Below, piece after piece: positions 12,313 to 23,304 of a stretch of DNA of 64,000 bases. The notes below the pieces were generated by a model. That model ran no database searches and was not told the DNA's origin. It saw only the letters and a list, made by a program, of their open reading frames with translations. How positions within the stretch are numbered: the first letter of the stretch is position 1; the number at the start of each line of letters is the position of its first letter. The DNA comes from Lasioglossum baleicum. Taxonomy: Eukaryota; Arthropoda; Insecta; Hymenoptera; Halictidae. The translations under genes and the position numbers were made by a program. The stretch spans positions 3,100,001 to 3,164,000 of the forward strand of contig NC_134941.1 in the NCBI RefSeq assembly GCF_051020765.1, read 5' to 3'.

Positions 12313-12752
12313 CCGCCGTAGCAACGAACAACAACGCAAATTCGATTTCTTCGGGTCCGGAGGAGCTCATCATAGAACTCAATCCGTGAAGGGTGAAGAA
12401 TCGATTGCTCTCCAAAGTCGCATGAACGAGAATTCATCCATAGAACCTATTCGATCGTTCGAACGAGAGCCAAAACCTGCTGACAATGTCGGAACTATCA
12501 GGAGCACGTTTCACAGGAGTACAAAATGTCTCGTTGCGATGACACGTACGAGTTACTACAGAAATCTGCCATAGTTATCAACGTAACTAGAACGATAGGT
12601 CTAAAAATAAATAATTTAAATAGAACTCGTCATGGTTGTCGTCGACACGACTGAGGAATTGTAACATATGCATCCGCGAAACTGATCGGCAGCGAGCTTA
12701 GCAGATTCGTGGGAGACTCGGTCGTTGTTCGCTCTGTTCTTTGCTGTGATAT
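12313..12752 (+). promoter_or_regulatory. Probable 5' leader of the receptor mRNA with three upstream ORFs
   Basis: A good splice acceptor (TTAATTTTCAG) ends at 12312, so the first coding exon may start at 12313. Between it and the receptor ATG are three short ORFs: 12422-12574 (50 codons), 12632-12664 (10 codons) and 12668-12685 (5 codons), none overlapping the main start. Such uORFs usually lower translation of the main ORF. The acceptor could also be chance, with transcription starting inside this stretch. Confidence 0.45.
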
Positions 12753-13159
12753 ATGATGCTTGAAGAGATGGAGATCGGGCTGGACCAAGAGATGTTGAAC
12801 GTCACGGACACCAACGACACGGAGACGTACGATTTCGATCAGCAACAAGTGCAGAGGATCGTAGGGGTGATCGTGCCACTGTGCTTCGGCATGATCGGCA
12901 TACTTGGATTCGTTGGGAATTGTCTGGTAGTAACCGTCGTCGCGGCGAATCCCGGCATGAGATCGACGACGAACATTCTGATCATCAATCTCGCCGTGGC
13001 CGATCTGCTATTTGTCATTTTCTGCATACCGTTCACCGCCACCGATTTCGTACTGCCGTTTTGGCCGTTCGGCAACATCTGGTGCAAAATCGTCCAGTAC
13101 CTTATCATCGTCACCGCCTTCGCCAGCGTTTATACCCTGGTCCTCATGAGCCTGGACAG
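12753..13159 (+). CDS. Allatostatin-A receptor-like GPCR, exon 1 (N-terminus, TM1-TM3)
   Basis: Starts at ATG 12753 (a second ATG follows at once) and codes for 135 residues plus two bases of the next codon. The acidic N-terminus has two N-glycosylation sites (NVT, NDT). TM1 (about residues 34-58) has GFVGNCLVV, TM2 (about 68-95) has NLAVADLLFV, and TM3 begins after the conserved WCK Cys and ends at LMSLD. The donor AG/GTAAGT splits the Arg codon of DRY, a place where introns are known in several rhodopsin-like receptor groups. The receptor sits in the plasma membrane and, if the assignment holds, binds FGL-amide allatostatins and signals through a G protein. Confidence 0.9.
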
Positions 13160-13397
13160 GTAAGTCGCTGTTGTTTCATCGTTGCCTTCTACACAGGGCC
13201 GTCGAGGTAAATTCGGAAAAGTCATTACATAGGGAAAAACGATTAAAATTCAAGAAAAATGTAAATATATTCTAACCCGATTTGGTACAACAGTAGTAAA
13301 TGATATTTACAATTGAATTACTCGATGTAGTCTCCATCAGCTGCTACGATCTTCTCGAGTCTGGACCATGGTTGCCATATTCCGCGGGAACCAGGCC

Positions 13398-13567
13398 CCT
13401 TACCGCTGCGCCCCTCGCCCAGCTGCGCCGCTGAGCGCGCCCCACTCTTCCCACTAACACTGACGCGTACCGCGTGGAGCAAGCTAAGTTAGCGGTACGC
13501 GTCAGTGTTAGTGGGAAGAGTGGGGCGGGCTCAGCGGCGCAGCTGGGCGAGGGGCGCAGCGGTAAGG
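13398..13567. repeat. Near-perfect 76-bp-arm hairpin
   Basis: Arms 13398-13473 and 13492-13567 are complementary with one mismatch around an 18-base loop. The sequence is strongly GC-rich in an AT-rich setting. The near identity means it is young or homogenised. Confidence 0.95.
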
Positions 13568-13933
13568 CCGTTATTAGACTAGGCCACTGGTGGGCAACTT
13601 GGTAGCGCAACTTGGTGGCGCCACCGAATTGAAGAGCTTTTATGAATCGGTAACTGGTGGTACCACCAAGCGTTCATTCCCGCTGTCGATGTAACGCTGT
13701 GTCGAGTTCTTATGTATTTTACGATAAATGTGGTGGTAATTTGAACGTCAATTGTTCATGTTTTCGCGATGCTGGTGGCGCAACTTGGTGGCTTTGTCTA
13801 ATAGGCTACATTCAAATCAATACCCCAGCTGGTGGCGGCGCCACCAAATGTTGCCCGGCCGGTTGCCGATGCCGTCCACCAGATCGGCAACTATTTTTGG
13901 TGGCTCCACCAGTGGCCTAGTCTAATAACGGCC
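13566..13933. mobile_element. Harbinger-like MITE
   Basis: Ends GGCCGTTATTAGACTAGGCC and the exact complement, inverted over about 26 bp. The 3-bp flanks are TAA and TTA, compatible with the TWA target of PIF/Harbinger but not an identical pair. Inside are repeated GGTGGC/GCCACC motifs (GCAACTTGGTGGC and relatives). The open frames here come from these repeats and are not genes. Confidence 0.65.
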
Positions 13934-14667
13934 TTAGGGGCCTGGTTCCCGCGGAATATGGCAATCATGGTCTGGAGTCCAGACTCTGGACCTGAATCGA
14001 TTGCAGGCTCGCTTGATCTCCTCTTTGTCCATATTTGTCATCACTTCCATAATGGAGGCTCGTAGAGAATCTTCCGTGTTATGTAGCTTCGCATTTACCT
14101 TTGTTCCGACTACGCCCCACATCAATAATCAAGGGATTGCAATCAGGGCTAGAGGGGGTCCACAATTCGGGGACCAGTGATGACTTATGGGGCACGAGAC
14201 GATCAATAATATTGACGAGGCGCATTGAAAGGGCATATTGACCGTTTAGCAGGGGTTCAAACAGAAGTATCGACGGGAGCTTCAATGTTATTGTCAACCT
14301 ACATTAAGAATATTATTGGTCGTCTAGGGCTTTTCGTAAAGCCAGGCCTGTGTCTTTCTTGCCTTGTGAGGTGGAGCAGAGTCCTGTTGAAATTCCTTCT
14401 GTTTCTTGGACTCCCTCAACTTCTTAGCTAGATCATACACTACCATTCTTTTGTAGCCAATCCACTCAATTATATTTCCGAGAGCGACTTTCTCGCGCGA
14501 AGCGGTTCGACTATCGCTGCTCTTCGATCGTATTCTTGGTTCATGGTTGAACAAATGCCAGTTGTTGACTGATCAGTGGTTTCTTACTGATTGGCGTTAC
14601 TGCGAGCTGTTGTGTTTGCCGGATTTACCTCGACGGCCCTGTACTTCTTCACTTTGCGACCTACAGT

Positions 14668-14752
14668 CAGAGTTGGGCAAAAATTTCGAATAAAGTGGAT
14701 TTTTCCAAGTGGGTTTTAAACCCACTTTATTCGAAATTTTTGCCCAACTATG
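14668..14752. mobile_element. 85-bp hAT mini-MITE
   Basis: Begins CAGAGTTGGGCAAAAATTTC and ends with its complement except for one base near the tip. Arms are about 30 bp around a short centre. The 8-bp flanks CCTACAGT/TCTACAGC match at 6 of 8 positions. CAGAG-TGGGCAA ends are typical of hAT elements. Confidence 0.7.
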
Positions 14753-14784
14753 TCTACAGCGCATAGTGAGGTATTTGGCCCTAA

Positions 14785-15577
14785 AAGTCGGAATAAAGTC
14801 GATTTCAAAATTTTGCGTAAGTCGTACATTTTTTTCTGTCGGACGTAGTTAAACGTCTGAAGAATTAGGTTTCAGTTTTTTTTTATTTGTACATCCGTGA
14901 GGTACTCTACTTCGTCGAAAGTTAAGGGTCTCTCGATAATACAAAGATGAGGTTTTTTAGTAGTCAAAAGCGGTAGATAAAAGATAAAAGTCCTAGTTTC
15001 ACGTTAGGAGGTGTAATTTGCATTATTCGGCAGCATGTAGATGTCGCAGATTTATGAAAATAGCTACATGCGCAGCTGTATGCTCCCGAATAATGCAAAT
15101 TACGCCTCGTAAACGTAAACATAGGACTTTTTAGGGCCATCGCGGCTTAGATTGATCTTTTATCTAGCCCTTTTGACTACTGAAAAACCCCATCACTGCA
15201 TTATCGAGAAATGAAAAGGCGCATTCCGCAATCTTGCAATCCTGGAACTACCTCCAGAGTCTGCCCACTTAAGAGATTTAATAACACGCTTTGCGTTCTT
15301 AAACAGTCTCTAATACAGCATTCATTCATTAGCGATTCTCAAATGTTTTAAAGAAATTGTGTAATACAGTATACAGAGCACTTCCACACAGATTTCATTT
15401 CGTATCATCGTCTAAATTCGTGTCGTTATTAATATTTAAACATAATCAATCATTCTGTAAGTTCTTTTTTATGATTATAAAACCTCATTGAGGATTTTGT
15501 TATACTATTGAGAAATATCCGGTGCTCTTTTTGGTATCATTATATTCGGTAAAGGTTTGTGAACATCGTGCCAAAAG
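14785..15577 (+). repeat. Dispersed repeat 'A', interrupted copy
   Basis: Matches 8085-8575 on both sides of an insertion at 14926-15268, including AGTCGATTTCAAA, the CACGCTTTGCGTTCTTAAA block and GTGAACATCGTGCCAAAAG. Confidence 0.75.
14926..15268. mobile_element. TTAA-flanked palindromic element inside repeat A
   Basis: TTAA at 14922-14925 and again at 15269-15272 brackets a 343-bp insertion absent from the copy at 8085. Inside, inverted arms share CTCGATAAT, TTTTAGTAGTCAAAAG, TAGATAAAAGAT and TAATTTGCATTATTCGG. The TTAA duplication points to a piggyBac-type mechanism, but the extreme ends are not well matched. Confidence 0.6.
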
Positions 15578-17121
15578 TATTAGTCCCAGAATTGCACAGA
15601 TTGAAAATTTATAACTAATTTAAGTAGAAATTAGCATCAACAATCGCAGCATGCGTTTCCTGATGAATTTTAATAGTAAGAATTTTTTAATTTCTTAAAA
15701 TACATATTCACTTCTTAAAAAATTTCGCGATCTACATATTTAATATTAAAATAATAAATTACATCATTCCAACATAATTTACTAGATTTAATACTGGAGT
15801 ACTACTGGAGTTAGCACTATACTATTTGATAATAATAAGCTATGAAAATGTGGAAGTGCAACATACATTTAATAAATTAGCAAAGTTTTATAAGTATATG
15901 TTATTTAGTTTATCAACAAGGAAGTTGCAATGTGCACCCTTACACAGGTTAACAATTTGATTTTGACCCTATCAGTTACAAAATGGTTGAACGATAAGAT
16001 TTTTTTCCGTGTTTCTGGTCCAATTGAAAGATTAAAAAGGGGAATAGCTCCTTACAAGGTACTGTTTAAATATTGTACACGATCTCGCGATACTCACGAG
16101 ATTATATGAATATAGTAAAGTTAATTGCATTCTTTTCATAGAAAGTTTCTCGTGACAAAGATTACGCAAATATTATTATAAAAAATCATACTGTCTCTGT
16201 TACGTCTTCTTAGTACCTATCCAAAATTGATTTTTAATAAGTGATTTAAACATAAATAATTGTGGATACAAACCTGCATAGATTAAAAGATATTTTCTAA
16301 GTGCTTAGGAACTTTTTCAATCGAGAACTAATAAACATATCGACTTGAGACAGAACTTCTTTATTCTGCAGTGTTTGGAGAACATGCAGGCATTTCCTCA
16401 TGTAAAATTAATGATTCTGTCGAAAGTTATGGCAGTTCTGGCAGCATGCCTCGGGAACATTTTTCTGAAACTTTCCACGAGCCAGAGGAAAATAGAAAGA
16501 TTCTTAATCTGCGCGAGTGTAGATCGTAGAACTAGAATAAATCAAAAACACCAAAACGAAAAAACTTTCAGTTTTGTAAATATTGACTTGGCTCTAATTT
16601 AAACGAGAAACAAATTCAACTTTCCGATGCACAATTTTGTCTGATTTACACTCATATTTTAGATTTCCAACAGAATCTGCTAAACATGTATATTATTAAT
16701 TTCCCTTAAACCGAAATAGGATTCTATTTTGTTGTTGTCGATATACATATTGGAGAATACTCTTCTTTCTCTATGAAATTATGAACGATGAAGAAGTTCT
16801 AATCACTGCAATTGTAAATTAAATCGTAGCTCATGAACAAATGCATTGAAACATGTTCTGTGATATGACCATCAAATGACAGGAGAATGCAGGCTTTGCG
16901 AGAAAAGCTAATACCTGTCACTCTGTAGAATGTGTAGAAAGTATCCTTCTTAGCCCAAAGACACAGTCAGTAAAAGTTAGTCATTTTGAAAATTTCATAA
17001 TCTTTCATCTCTATGAACATGAACTACGTACATGATTTACGAAAGACACTGGCTACAGATTTCTCCTTGCAAACGAAATTTAAATTTGACCTCCATCTTT
17101 GAAGATCAAGGTAATTTGAAA
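15578..17121. other. Receptor intron 1, AT-rich, no gene
   Basis: Only short frames. Sequence at 16850-17100 loosely resembles 46900-47020 (shared GCAGGCTTTGCG/CGCAAAGCCTGC and CAAACGAAATTTAA), so an old repeat is probably present. Confidence 0.35.
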
Positions 17122-17123
17122 TA

Positions 17124-18184
17124 CAGTCAAACCTGTTTTTGTGCGGCAGATAGGGACCGCAGAAAAAATATTCACAAACTTCATAAATAGCAGGACACCC
17201 TATATGTATAAGAACATTGATCATGCCTAATGAAATTGGCTGATGCAATAGGTATGAAAATGGCTGATGCAAAATGTACATACACACTGATAGAAAAAAG
17301 TGATGCCAACACCGTTGGGATTGACCTAACCTCGCGGCGAACTTACATATGGCGAACAGAATCTCGATATTCATGTACCACATAGTAGTCCAGTGGCCAG
17401 GTCGAAAAAAAGGCGTCTACCTGGAAAGTATTCCGAACTTAATGAAATTTTGACACGTCATTTAGGGGTGCTAACTTGGGGAGGGGGAAAAAACCACGAT
17501 TTTTATTACCTTGTTTTGGTTTTTCGCCTATTACTCAAAAACTATGGGTCCTATGAACTTTTGTCTTCCATTTTTGGAAAGAGTATTTTTCCTTCAAATT
17601 TCACTGCTTAATCTTTTTTTTTGACCAAATAGGTACCGAGAGACAGGCGTTCAAAATTAGGAAATGTTTCTCAAAATGACGTTTTGAGCCACGCATTGTG
17701 ACATTTAGCAGGAAATTGCAAGTTTTTGGCTCATAACTTTAGTTTTTCAACATATTTATATATAATCTTCATACTACGGATACCCCTTACATTTTTACTT
17801 TTAACTGGGGAGGACAGCACAATTTATTTACTTCAACCGAGTGGATTCAAGCCTTTTCATATTTTCGTTGGTGTTATGTTTAATAGCAATATAGATATTA
17901 ATAATAAAAAAAAACATCCCCATCGGGCCCCGCCGTCGTTTTTTTCAGTTTTTGAGTAATAGGCGAAAAACCAAAACAAGGTAATAAAAATCGTGGTTTT
18001 TTCCCCCTCCCCAAGTTAGCACAGGGTCCTCGAGGTCGAAAACTTAGATTCGACACCCCAGAGTACCCCTAAATGACGTGTCAAAATTTCATTAAGTTCG
18101 GAATACTTTCCAGGTAAAAGTACCTGGCGACTGGACTATAAAAAAAATCACACGAAACAAATCGCACAAAAACAGGTTTGACTG
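17124..18184. mobile_element. Tigger/pogo-like element, interrupted
   Basis: Ends CAGTCAAACCTGTTTTTGTG and its exact complement, flanked by TA on both sides (17122-17123, 18185-18186). A 749-bp foldback element (17388-18136) has inserted into it. Without that insert the element is about 310 bp and non-coding. Confidence 0.85.
17388..18136. mobile_element. Foldback element with about 200-bp arms
   Basis: Arms begin GTCCAGT(G/C)GCCAGG, are flanked by TA, and share CTGGAAAGTATTCCGAACTT and CTTGGGGAGGGGGAAAAAAC. The left arm lacks about 50 bp present in the right arm (the CCTCGAGG/GATTCGAC part). A second copy starts at 63691. The open frames on the arms are not conserved as protein. Confidence 0.85.
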
Positions 18185-19039
18185 TATACGAAGATCAATA
18201 CTTTGTTTCGCAGAAGTTTGTGCTATATCCGAGTTCGAGCAAAAATATTGGGCATTCTATTTAAAAAAACTGAAGGTGATCTTCATATCTTGATAAAAAA
18301 TGGAAGTAACAAAAATCAGATTGCAGCACTGTATGTCCCCCTAGGAACCATGCAACATTTGTTTGAACATTTCTTTTGTACAATAAATAACTTACGAGTT
18401 TTTTGAGATCGTCACGTTACGAGACTCACCCTGTACATTAGAGAATATAATCTATACAAGAATGTTATCGTAATGTTGTTACAGTTCGTGGTCTATTTTC
18501 CCGTAGCTGTAAAAGTTACAAATGCATGCAATTTACAGTCTGTGTAGCAGGAGACGATGCGGTCGCTTCACGATTCTTTGATCGCCGGCGATATGATAGA
18601 ACATACTCGGCGAACGCCGCTGTATAATAAAACTCGATCCTGTACGTAGGACGGGGAGCTGAAACCCATTCTTGCCCCGTAAATATCAGCAGTATTTCCG
18701 GTTACATTTCCTGGTCCCGTACGGCGTTCTATCACTTGCAGTAGAATCACGTGCCGCGCCTGTAAATGTCATACGTACGAAAGGAATCTTGACTCTTCCC
18801 TCGTCTACCCGACACGTTCATTTTCTATTACGTATCAGAATTTTCACCCTGTAAAATTGCGTTCCTCTTTCTGGATTTTATTCGCTCTTCCGACGGTCAT
18901 CGCGACGGTATCTCTGCCATTAACTGCCGGCAATATGGATTGCAAAACTAACTTTGAGTCTATTCGCCATTTCTACTTTCTTTTCTTGGAACGTTACTTA
19001 TGCAAATTGACGCTGTCGCGGATCGATCTAAAGAATTGA
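18185..19039. other. Receptor intron 1, no gene
   Basis: An ACTCACCCTGTACAT fragment at 18424 resembles the end of the MITE at 32734. A moderately GC-rich stretch at 18550-18930 has no supported ORF. Confidence 0.35.
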
Positions 19040-20330
19040 AATTGCAAGACAATTTTCTTTTCTTCGTCATCGCTTTCAATGAATTGCAGATGAAAATATT
19101 TTTAATTCTATGAAAGTTTGCATTGAAACATCTTCTTCTTTCGTTCTTTAACGTCGCATCGACTTCTTCGTCATTGGCGACGATGAAACATCTTCATTGA
19201 TGTCGTTAAATTAGAAATTACATGAAAGTATACCAGAGGTGGGGATTTCAAGTACTATTTACTATTTTGGATTTTATTTTGCTTAAAGAAAATAGTATTT
19301 TAATTAAGATATACAATTTCGAAAATAAAATATTTCTATTTGAACAATCTGAACCTAGAAATAAAATATATTCCTATTTCAACAATTTGATCCAGAAAAT
19401 AAAATATTCATATTTTAACAATCTGAAACGCGAAATACAAAATTTTACTTTTTGTATTATTATAATACTCTGAGAAACCGCGTAAACTAACAGTTACACT
19501 CATACATGTATTGAATTCGAACCACTGTTTTCAGCAATGATATTTAAAATTGAAATTAAAAATAAAGACAAAATACAAATTTTTTTAATATTCTTCAAAT
19601 GAATTACTATTTCCAAAAAAATTACTACCTCAAATAAATTCTTATTTTCTAAATAAAATGTCTTATTTTTAAAGTTGTGTGCATACTTTAAAATAAATGG
19701 GATTATATTTACCATGTACAATTTAAAATCTCGTATTTTCCCCAGCTCTGAAGTATACTCTACATAACCCAGTACTACAACGTCAAATTTTTTTATTTTA
19801 TCCACAATAAATATCGTGCGTGTTACTTTTATTTATTGTCACCGTCAGTTTTGTGTTTCTTCCACTTTGGAGTGACGCTTTCAATAAATTCCAGATAAAA
19901 ATGTTTTACATTCTATGAAAGCTTGCATTAAAACAGTCACTTCGTTATTTTTATTTACTATTATTGTCAGTTTTGTGTTTCTTCCACTTTGGAATGACAC
20001 ATTTAATAAATTGCAGATAAAAATGTTTTACATTCTATGAAAGCTTGCATTAAAACAGTCACTTCGTTATTTTTATGTACTATTATCGTCAGTTTTGTGT
20101 TTCTTACACTTTGAAATGATGCTTTCAATGAATTGTGGATGAAAATATTTTAAATTCGCTATGAAAGTATGCATTAAAACATCTTCAATGATGTCGTTAA
20201 ATCAGAAATGAAATAACAGCATACTCTACGAAATCCTGTGCTGAAACTTCCAATTTTTTGTTCTATCTGCAATAAATATCGTGTTTGTTATTTTTATTTA
20301 TTATTACTGTCAGTTTTGTGTCTTTTTTTC
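19040..20330 (+). repeat. Complex tandem array, 122-bp core unit
   Basis: GTCAGTTTTGTGTTTCTTC starts at 19844, 19966 and 20088, a 122-bp period. Longer units at both ends (19055-19233 plus 19751-19843, and 20110-20309) include TTCAATGATGTCGTTAAAT and TTTTGTTCTAT...AATAAATATCGTG. A hAT MITE sits inside the first long unit. Confidence 0.85.
19234..19750. mobile_element. hAT-type non-autonomous element, 517 bp
   Basis: Ends CAGAGGTGGGGA and (reverse) CAGAGCTGGGGA with a perfect 8-bp duplication AAGTATAC at 19226-19233 and 19751-19758. The inside is AT-rich with repeated AAATAAAATAT and ACAATCTGAA motifs about 55 bp apart. The frames seen here are low complexity. Confidence 0.9.
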
Positions 20331-21479
20331 ACTTCGGTGTGATGCGTTTCGCATTCAATTTGATAATGCACATTTCATATCGAGAGTGCAGTTTGTTGCA
20401 AATAAAAAGAGCAAATACTTTAAAACGTTCGCTGCCAACAACGAGTTATCTCGTAGGTCGAAGTTTGTGTTCAGGTTTGTCATAAAACATTTTATCGCAA
20501 AAATCGACTACGATATAACTCGTATAATTAATAAAGCAATTAAAAATTATCTAAATTCAATATCTGTCCCATAAATACGTGTTTTGTATTTTTATTTTAC
20601 AATTAATTAAAATTTGTTGGCGTGGTGGAACCGTTTTTGAAAATGTCGCTCGGCAGCGGACGTGTTAGCAATAGATTTGTAAAGAAAATTGAAATTATTA
20701 GGATACAGAATGATAGGATTAGAGAAGGAGGAATTCTATAAAAGTTAATTAAACACAGACAAAATATACATGTGCTTCTTTAGTTTTTATGTGCACAGGA
20801 GGCGTTTATTATAAGATTTAATGACAAACCATTTACGAATGAATGTTATCCTTGATACAGAGTTTTCGTGTCATGAGCTTGCAATTAACAACTAGGTTAA
20901 TCGTGAGTTCCCAGTAACCTGCATAATTCAATCTGTTGGCTTTCATCCAAGTCGATTACCGTGAACGATTGTCCATTCATTTTGCCGGGTATATGATACG
21001 TGAAACATTTTCGGAGTAAACATGTTCGTCACAGTTAATCCGCAAATCATGTATGATACATACTACTGCACCCAAAAATAGCAACATCGGTAAATCACAG
21101 CCATTAATGTCGCATGAATCTCGTACATTTCACACATGTATCATTTGTTTTAACCGTAGTTAACCTATTTATTAACTCCACTTTTCGTTTCTCGAGGATT
21201 GCAATTGTTATACACAGCATTCATTAACATGCATATCATTTATATATTAATAATTGTTCCGAAATAGTTCATCTTGTTGTTCTAAATACTCTGTCAACTT
21301 CTGGTTTGATTATTAATTTGATCGTGAAAAGAATTCTACAGCAATACTAAATAGTTTTTCTGTAAATGGAATCGACGAAACAGCTTTCCAGTTTCTTTTG
21401 TTGTACGTAAAATAAGAAATAGTATTCTGGTTTTCGACATCGTTTCTTCACCGATTCTTAGCAATTCTTTCCAGAAGAA

Positions 21480-22160
21480 CCATTGAAGTTTTTGCATTAG
21501 GTTTCTTTTGTTGTACATCAAATAGGAAACAGTATTCTGGGTTTCGAGACCTTTCTTTCGCCAATTGTGTAAGATGTAATTTTTCAGAATTTCTATAATG
21601 ATTGCTGCTGCATTTTGAAATGGTCTTAAATTCTGATTCTGTCTTTTTCGTATTTAGCATGCTGAAAGTCGGAATACTATAGCAATTTATAACGAAAATT
21701 GTTCAACTAGAACTTGAGATATCGTGGCGACAGTTTCGAAAAAAGTGATTCTGTGAAAAATGCAAGTTACAGTTTCTGTTAGACGTAATTTTCCAGATTT
21801 TCTATAATGATTGTTTCTGCATTTTGAAGTCGTCTTCAATTCTGATCCTGTCTTTTCATATTTAGCATACTTAACATGTTCGCTACCACCGTCACAAATA
21901 TGTGACATCCATAATCTGACAGTTCACTTAAAAACAGTCGAATTAATTTGATGCACTCTTCGTTGTTTAAAGTCATAGTAGAATGCACAATTTTCAGAGA
22001 ATCTGTGACTTTCTTTTGCTAAACTGTTTTAATAATTCAAAATTGGATACGTTGCATTTAATAAAACTTTCGAACAAGGAAGGTAAGCAACGAAACAAAT
22101 GCTGGCAGCGAACGTGTTAAAGTAGGAATACTATAGCAATTTATAACGAAAAATGTCTAT
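21480..22160 (+). repeat. Local duplications just upstream of receptor exon 2
   Basis: TTTCTATAATGATTG with its surroundings recurs at about 21590 and 21800. GGAATACTATAGCAATTTAT recurs at about 21670 and 22127. GTATTCTGG...TTTCGA recurs at 21423 and 21532. The last copy ends 20 bp before the exon 2 acceptor. Confidence 0.7.
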
Positions 22161-22172
22161 GAATTGTTACAG

Positions 22173-22302
22173 GTATTTAGCAGTGGTTCATCCAATCACT
22201 TCGATATCATGGAGGACCGAAAGTCGTGCGATCCTTGCTATTTGCATCGCGTGGGCGATTATCTTCGCGATCTCTACCCCTGCCCTCGTTGTTCATGGCG
22301 AG
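22173..22302 (+). CDS. Allatostatin-A receptor-like GPCR, exon 2 (DRY end, TM4)
   Basis: The acceptor TTGTTACAG ends at 22172. The first base completes the Arg codon of DRY, and the exon continues YLAVVHPI, the second intracellular loop, and TM4 with the conserved Trp (ICIAWAIIFAIS). It ends in HGE before GTAAGT at 22303. Length is 130 bp, phase 2 in and 0 out. The nearest other ORFs on this stretch are shadows. Confidence 0.88.
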
Positions 22303-22837
22303 GTAAGTCATTTGAAAGTGTTTGGATTTTAAATTTTATCTAGAAGTTTGTCAAAAAGAAACAAATGCCTTGCGGCCAGAACATCCTCCATCTTCAAAAT
22401 CCTGATTTTTTATTATTCTATTATAGAATATGATATAAACGAATATTTCATTCTTTGTATGATTGCAAATTCCAAAATCTGCCCGATCCTTTAACGTTAC
22501 ATTTTATTGGGCTGATAAACGAAAATTAATATGCTTTGAAAATTTGACAATAGGAATTTAACAAACGTTACATAAATTTCGCAAGTAATTATATTAGCGC
22601 ACATTAAAGCAAGCTTAATTCAAAATTACGTGAAATCGCTACGGTTCCATTATTTGAAGAATGGTTAATTGCACCCTACGTTTGCCCAGGAGCTCGTATA
22701 TTCCGTTTCTATTGCCGATATTAATCTGTCGTTGGCTCTTTAAAGCGCAGTTAACGCGTTAACGCAATTATAAAAATGAATTTTGAACATTACGTGTACC
22801 GTAATCGCTTTATGGCAATCATTCGAATAATAATAAG

Positions 22838-23039
22838 TAGACTGCGGGTTATGCATTTAAGTCAAACATGATGAATACATGAAATACAAAAGTGTGAAGA
22901 TTTGAGGAGAATTGCCGAATATTGTTACAACATTTTAGGCTTATTAATATGATTAGACGGAGAAATATATTTCTAGTGAATCTACGTTTCTGATAATTGC
23001 TTTATGAAACTTTTATTTTGCATAAAGAACCGCAGTCTA
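22838..23039 (-). mobile_element. hAT-type MITE, TAGACTGCGG family
   Basis: Inverted ends TAGACTGCGG/CCGCAGTCTA with a perfect 8-bp duplication ATAATAAG on both sides. The left end is the short form (GGTTATGCATTTA). Lies in receptor intron 2. Confidence 0.93.
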
Positions 23040-23304
23040 ATAATAAGAATTTAGAGCACTGAGATTTCCATTTGGTGTTTGGTCCGTTACTCCTGACTCA
23101 CCCTGTATATTCTATAAATAATTGGCCTCAGGATGACGAGCTCCAATTATTAACAATTGTTCATAACAGAAAATCTGTTTTTTTCAAAACTTCGCCATTT
23201 TTGCAATTTTGCAAATTTTATAATAATAAAAGAAGAACGTCATTCTGACCGTTTTTGCATAAACTAACGATTCCATTTTGATTTTTTTGTTTCTTATCAT
23301 TTTT

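Larger units (their letters stand above)
13363..13975. mobile_element. Palindromic compound insertion inside the maT transposase
   Basis: Outer arms of about 40 bp (13363-13402 and 13934-13975, containing CCGCGGGAACCAGGCCCC and its complement) enclose a GC-rich hairpin and a Harbinger-like MITE. The insertion splits the transposase between the NRFRSR and SRLEKIV codons. Confidence 0.65.
13318..14554 (-). pseudogene. maT-like transposase relic
   Basis: Broken minus-strand frames retain transposase blocks: an N-terminal basic part (from 14554), QQDSAPPHKARKTQAWL (the second catalytic Asp region), a diverged NPLDY-W block near 14130, NRFRSR near 14000, and a C-terminal SRLEKIVAADGDYIE that ends at TAA 13318-13320. 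From memory, this pattern belongs to maT/DD37D mariner-like transposases. Most of the catalytic core between the N-terminal part and QQDSAPPH is missing, and there are several stops, so it cannot be active. Confidence 0.7.
13194..14641 (-). mobile_element. Degenerate maT-like (mariner) element in receptor intron 1
   Basis: Inverted ends CAGGGCCGTCGAGGTAAAT (13194) and its complement ending at 14641 match over about 20 bp. TA follows the right end only. Between them lies a minus-strand transposase relic and a later palindromic insertion (13363-13975). The left end is 34 bp past the exon 1 donor, so it nearly abuts the splice site. Confidence 0.8.

Noticed and set aside
13657..14065. ORFs of 77-88 codons around 13.7-14.0 kb
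   Set aside because: They arise from the GGTGGC repeats and arms of the Harbinger-like MITE and palindrome.
18568..19039. 60-codon ORFs in a GC-richer part of intron 1
   Set aside because: Short, overlapping on both strands, no motif.
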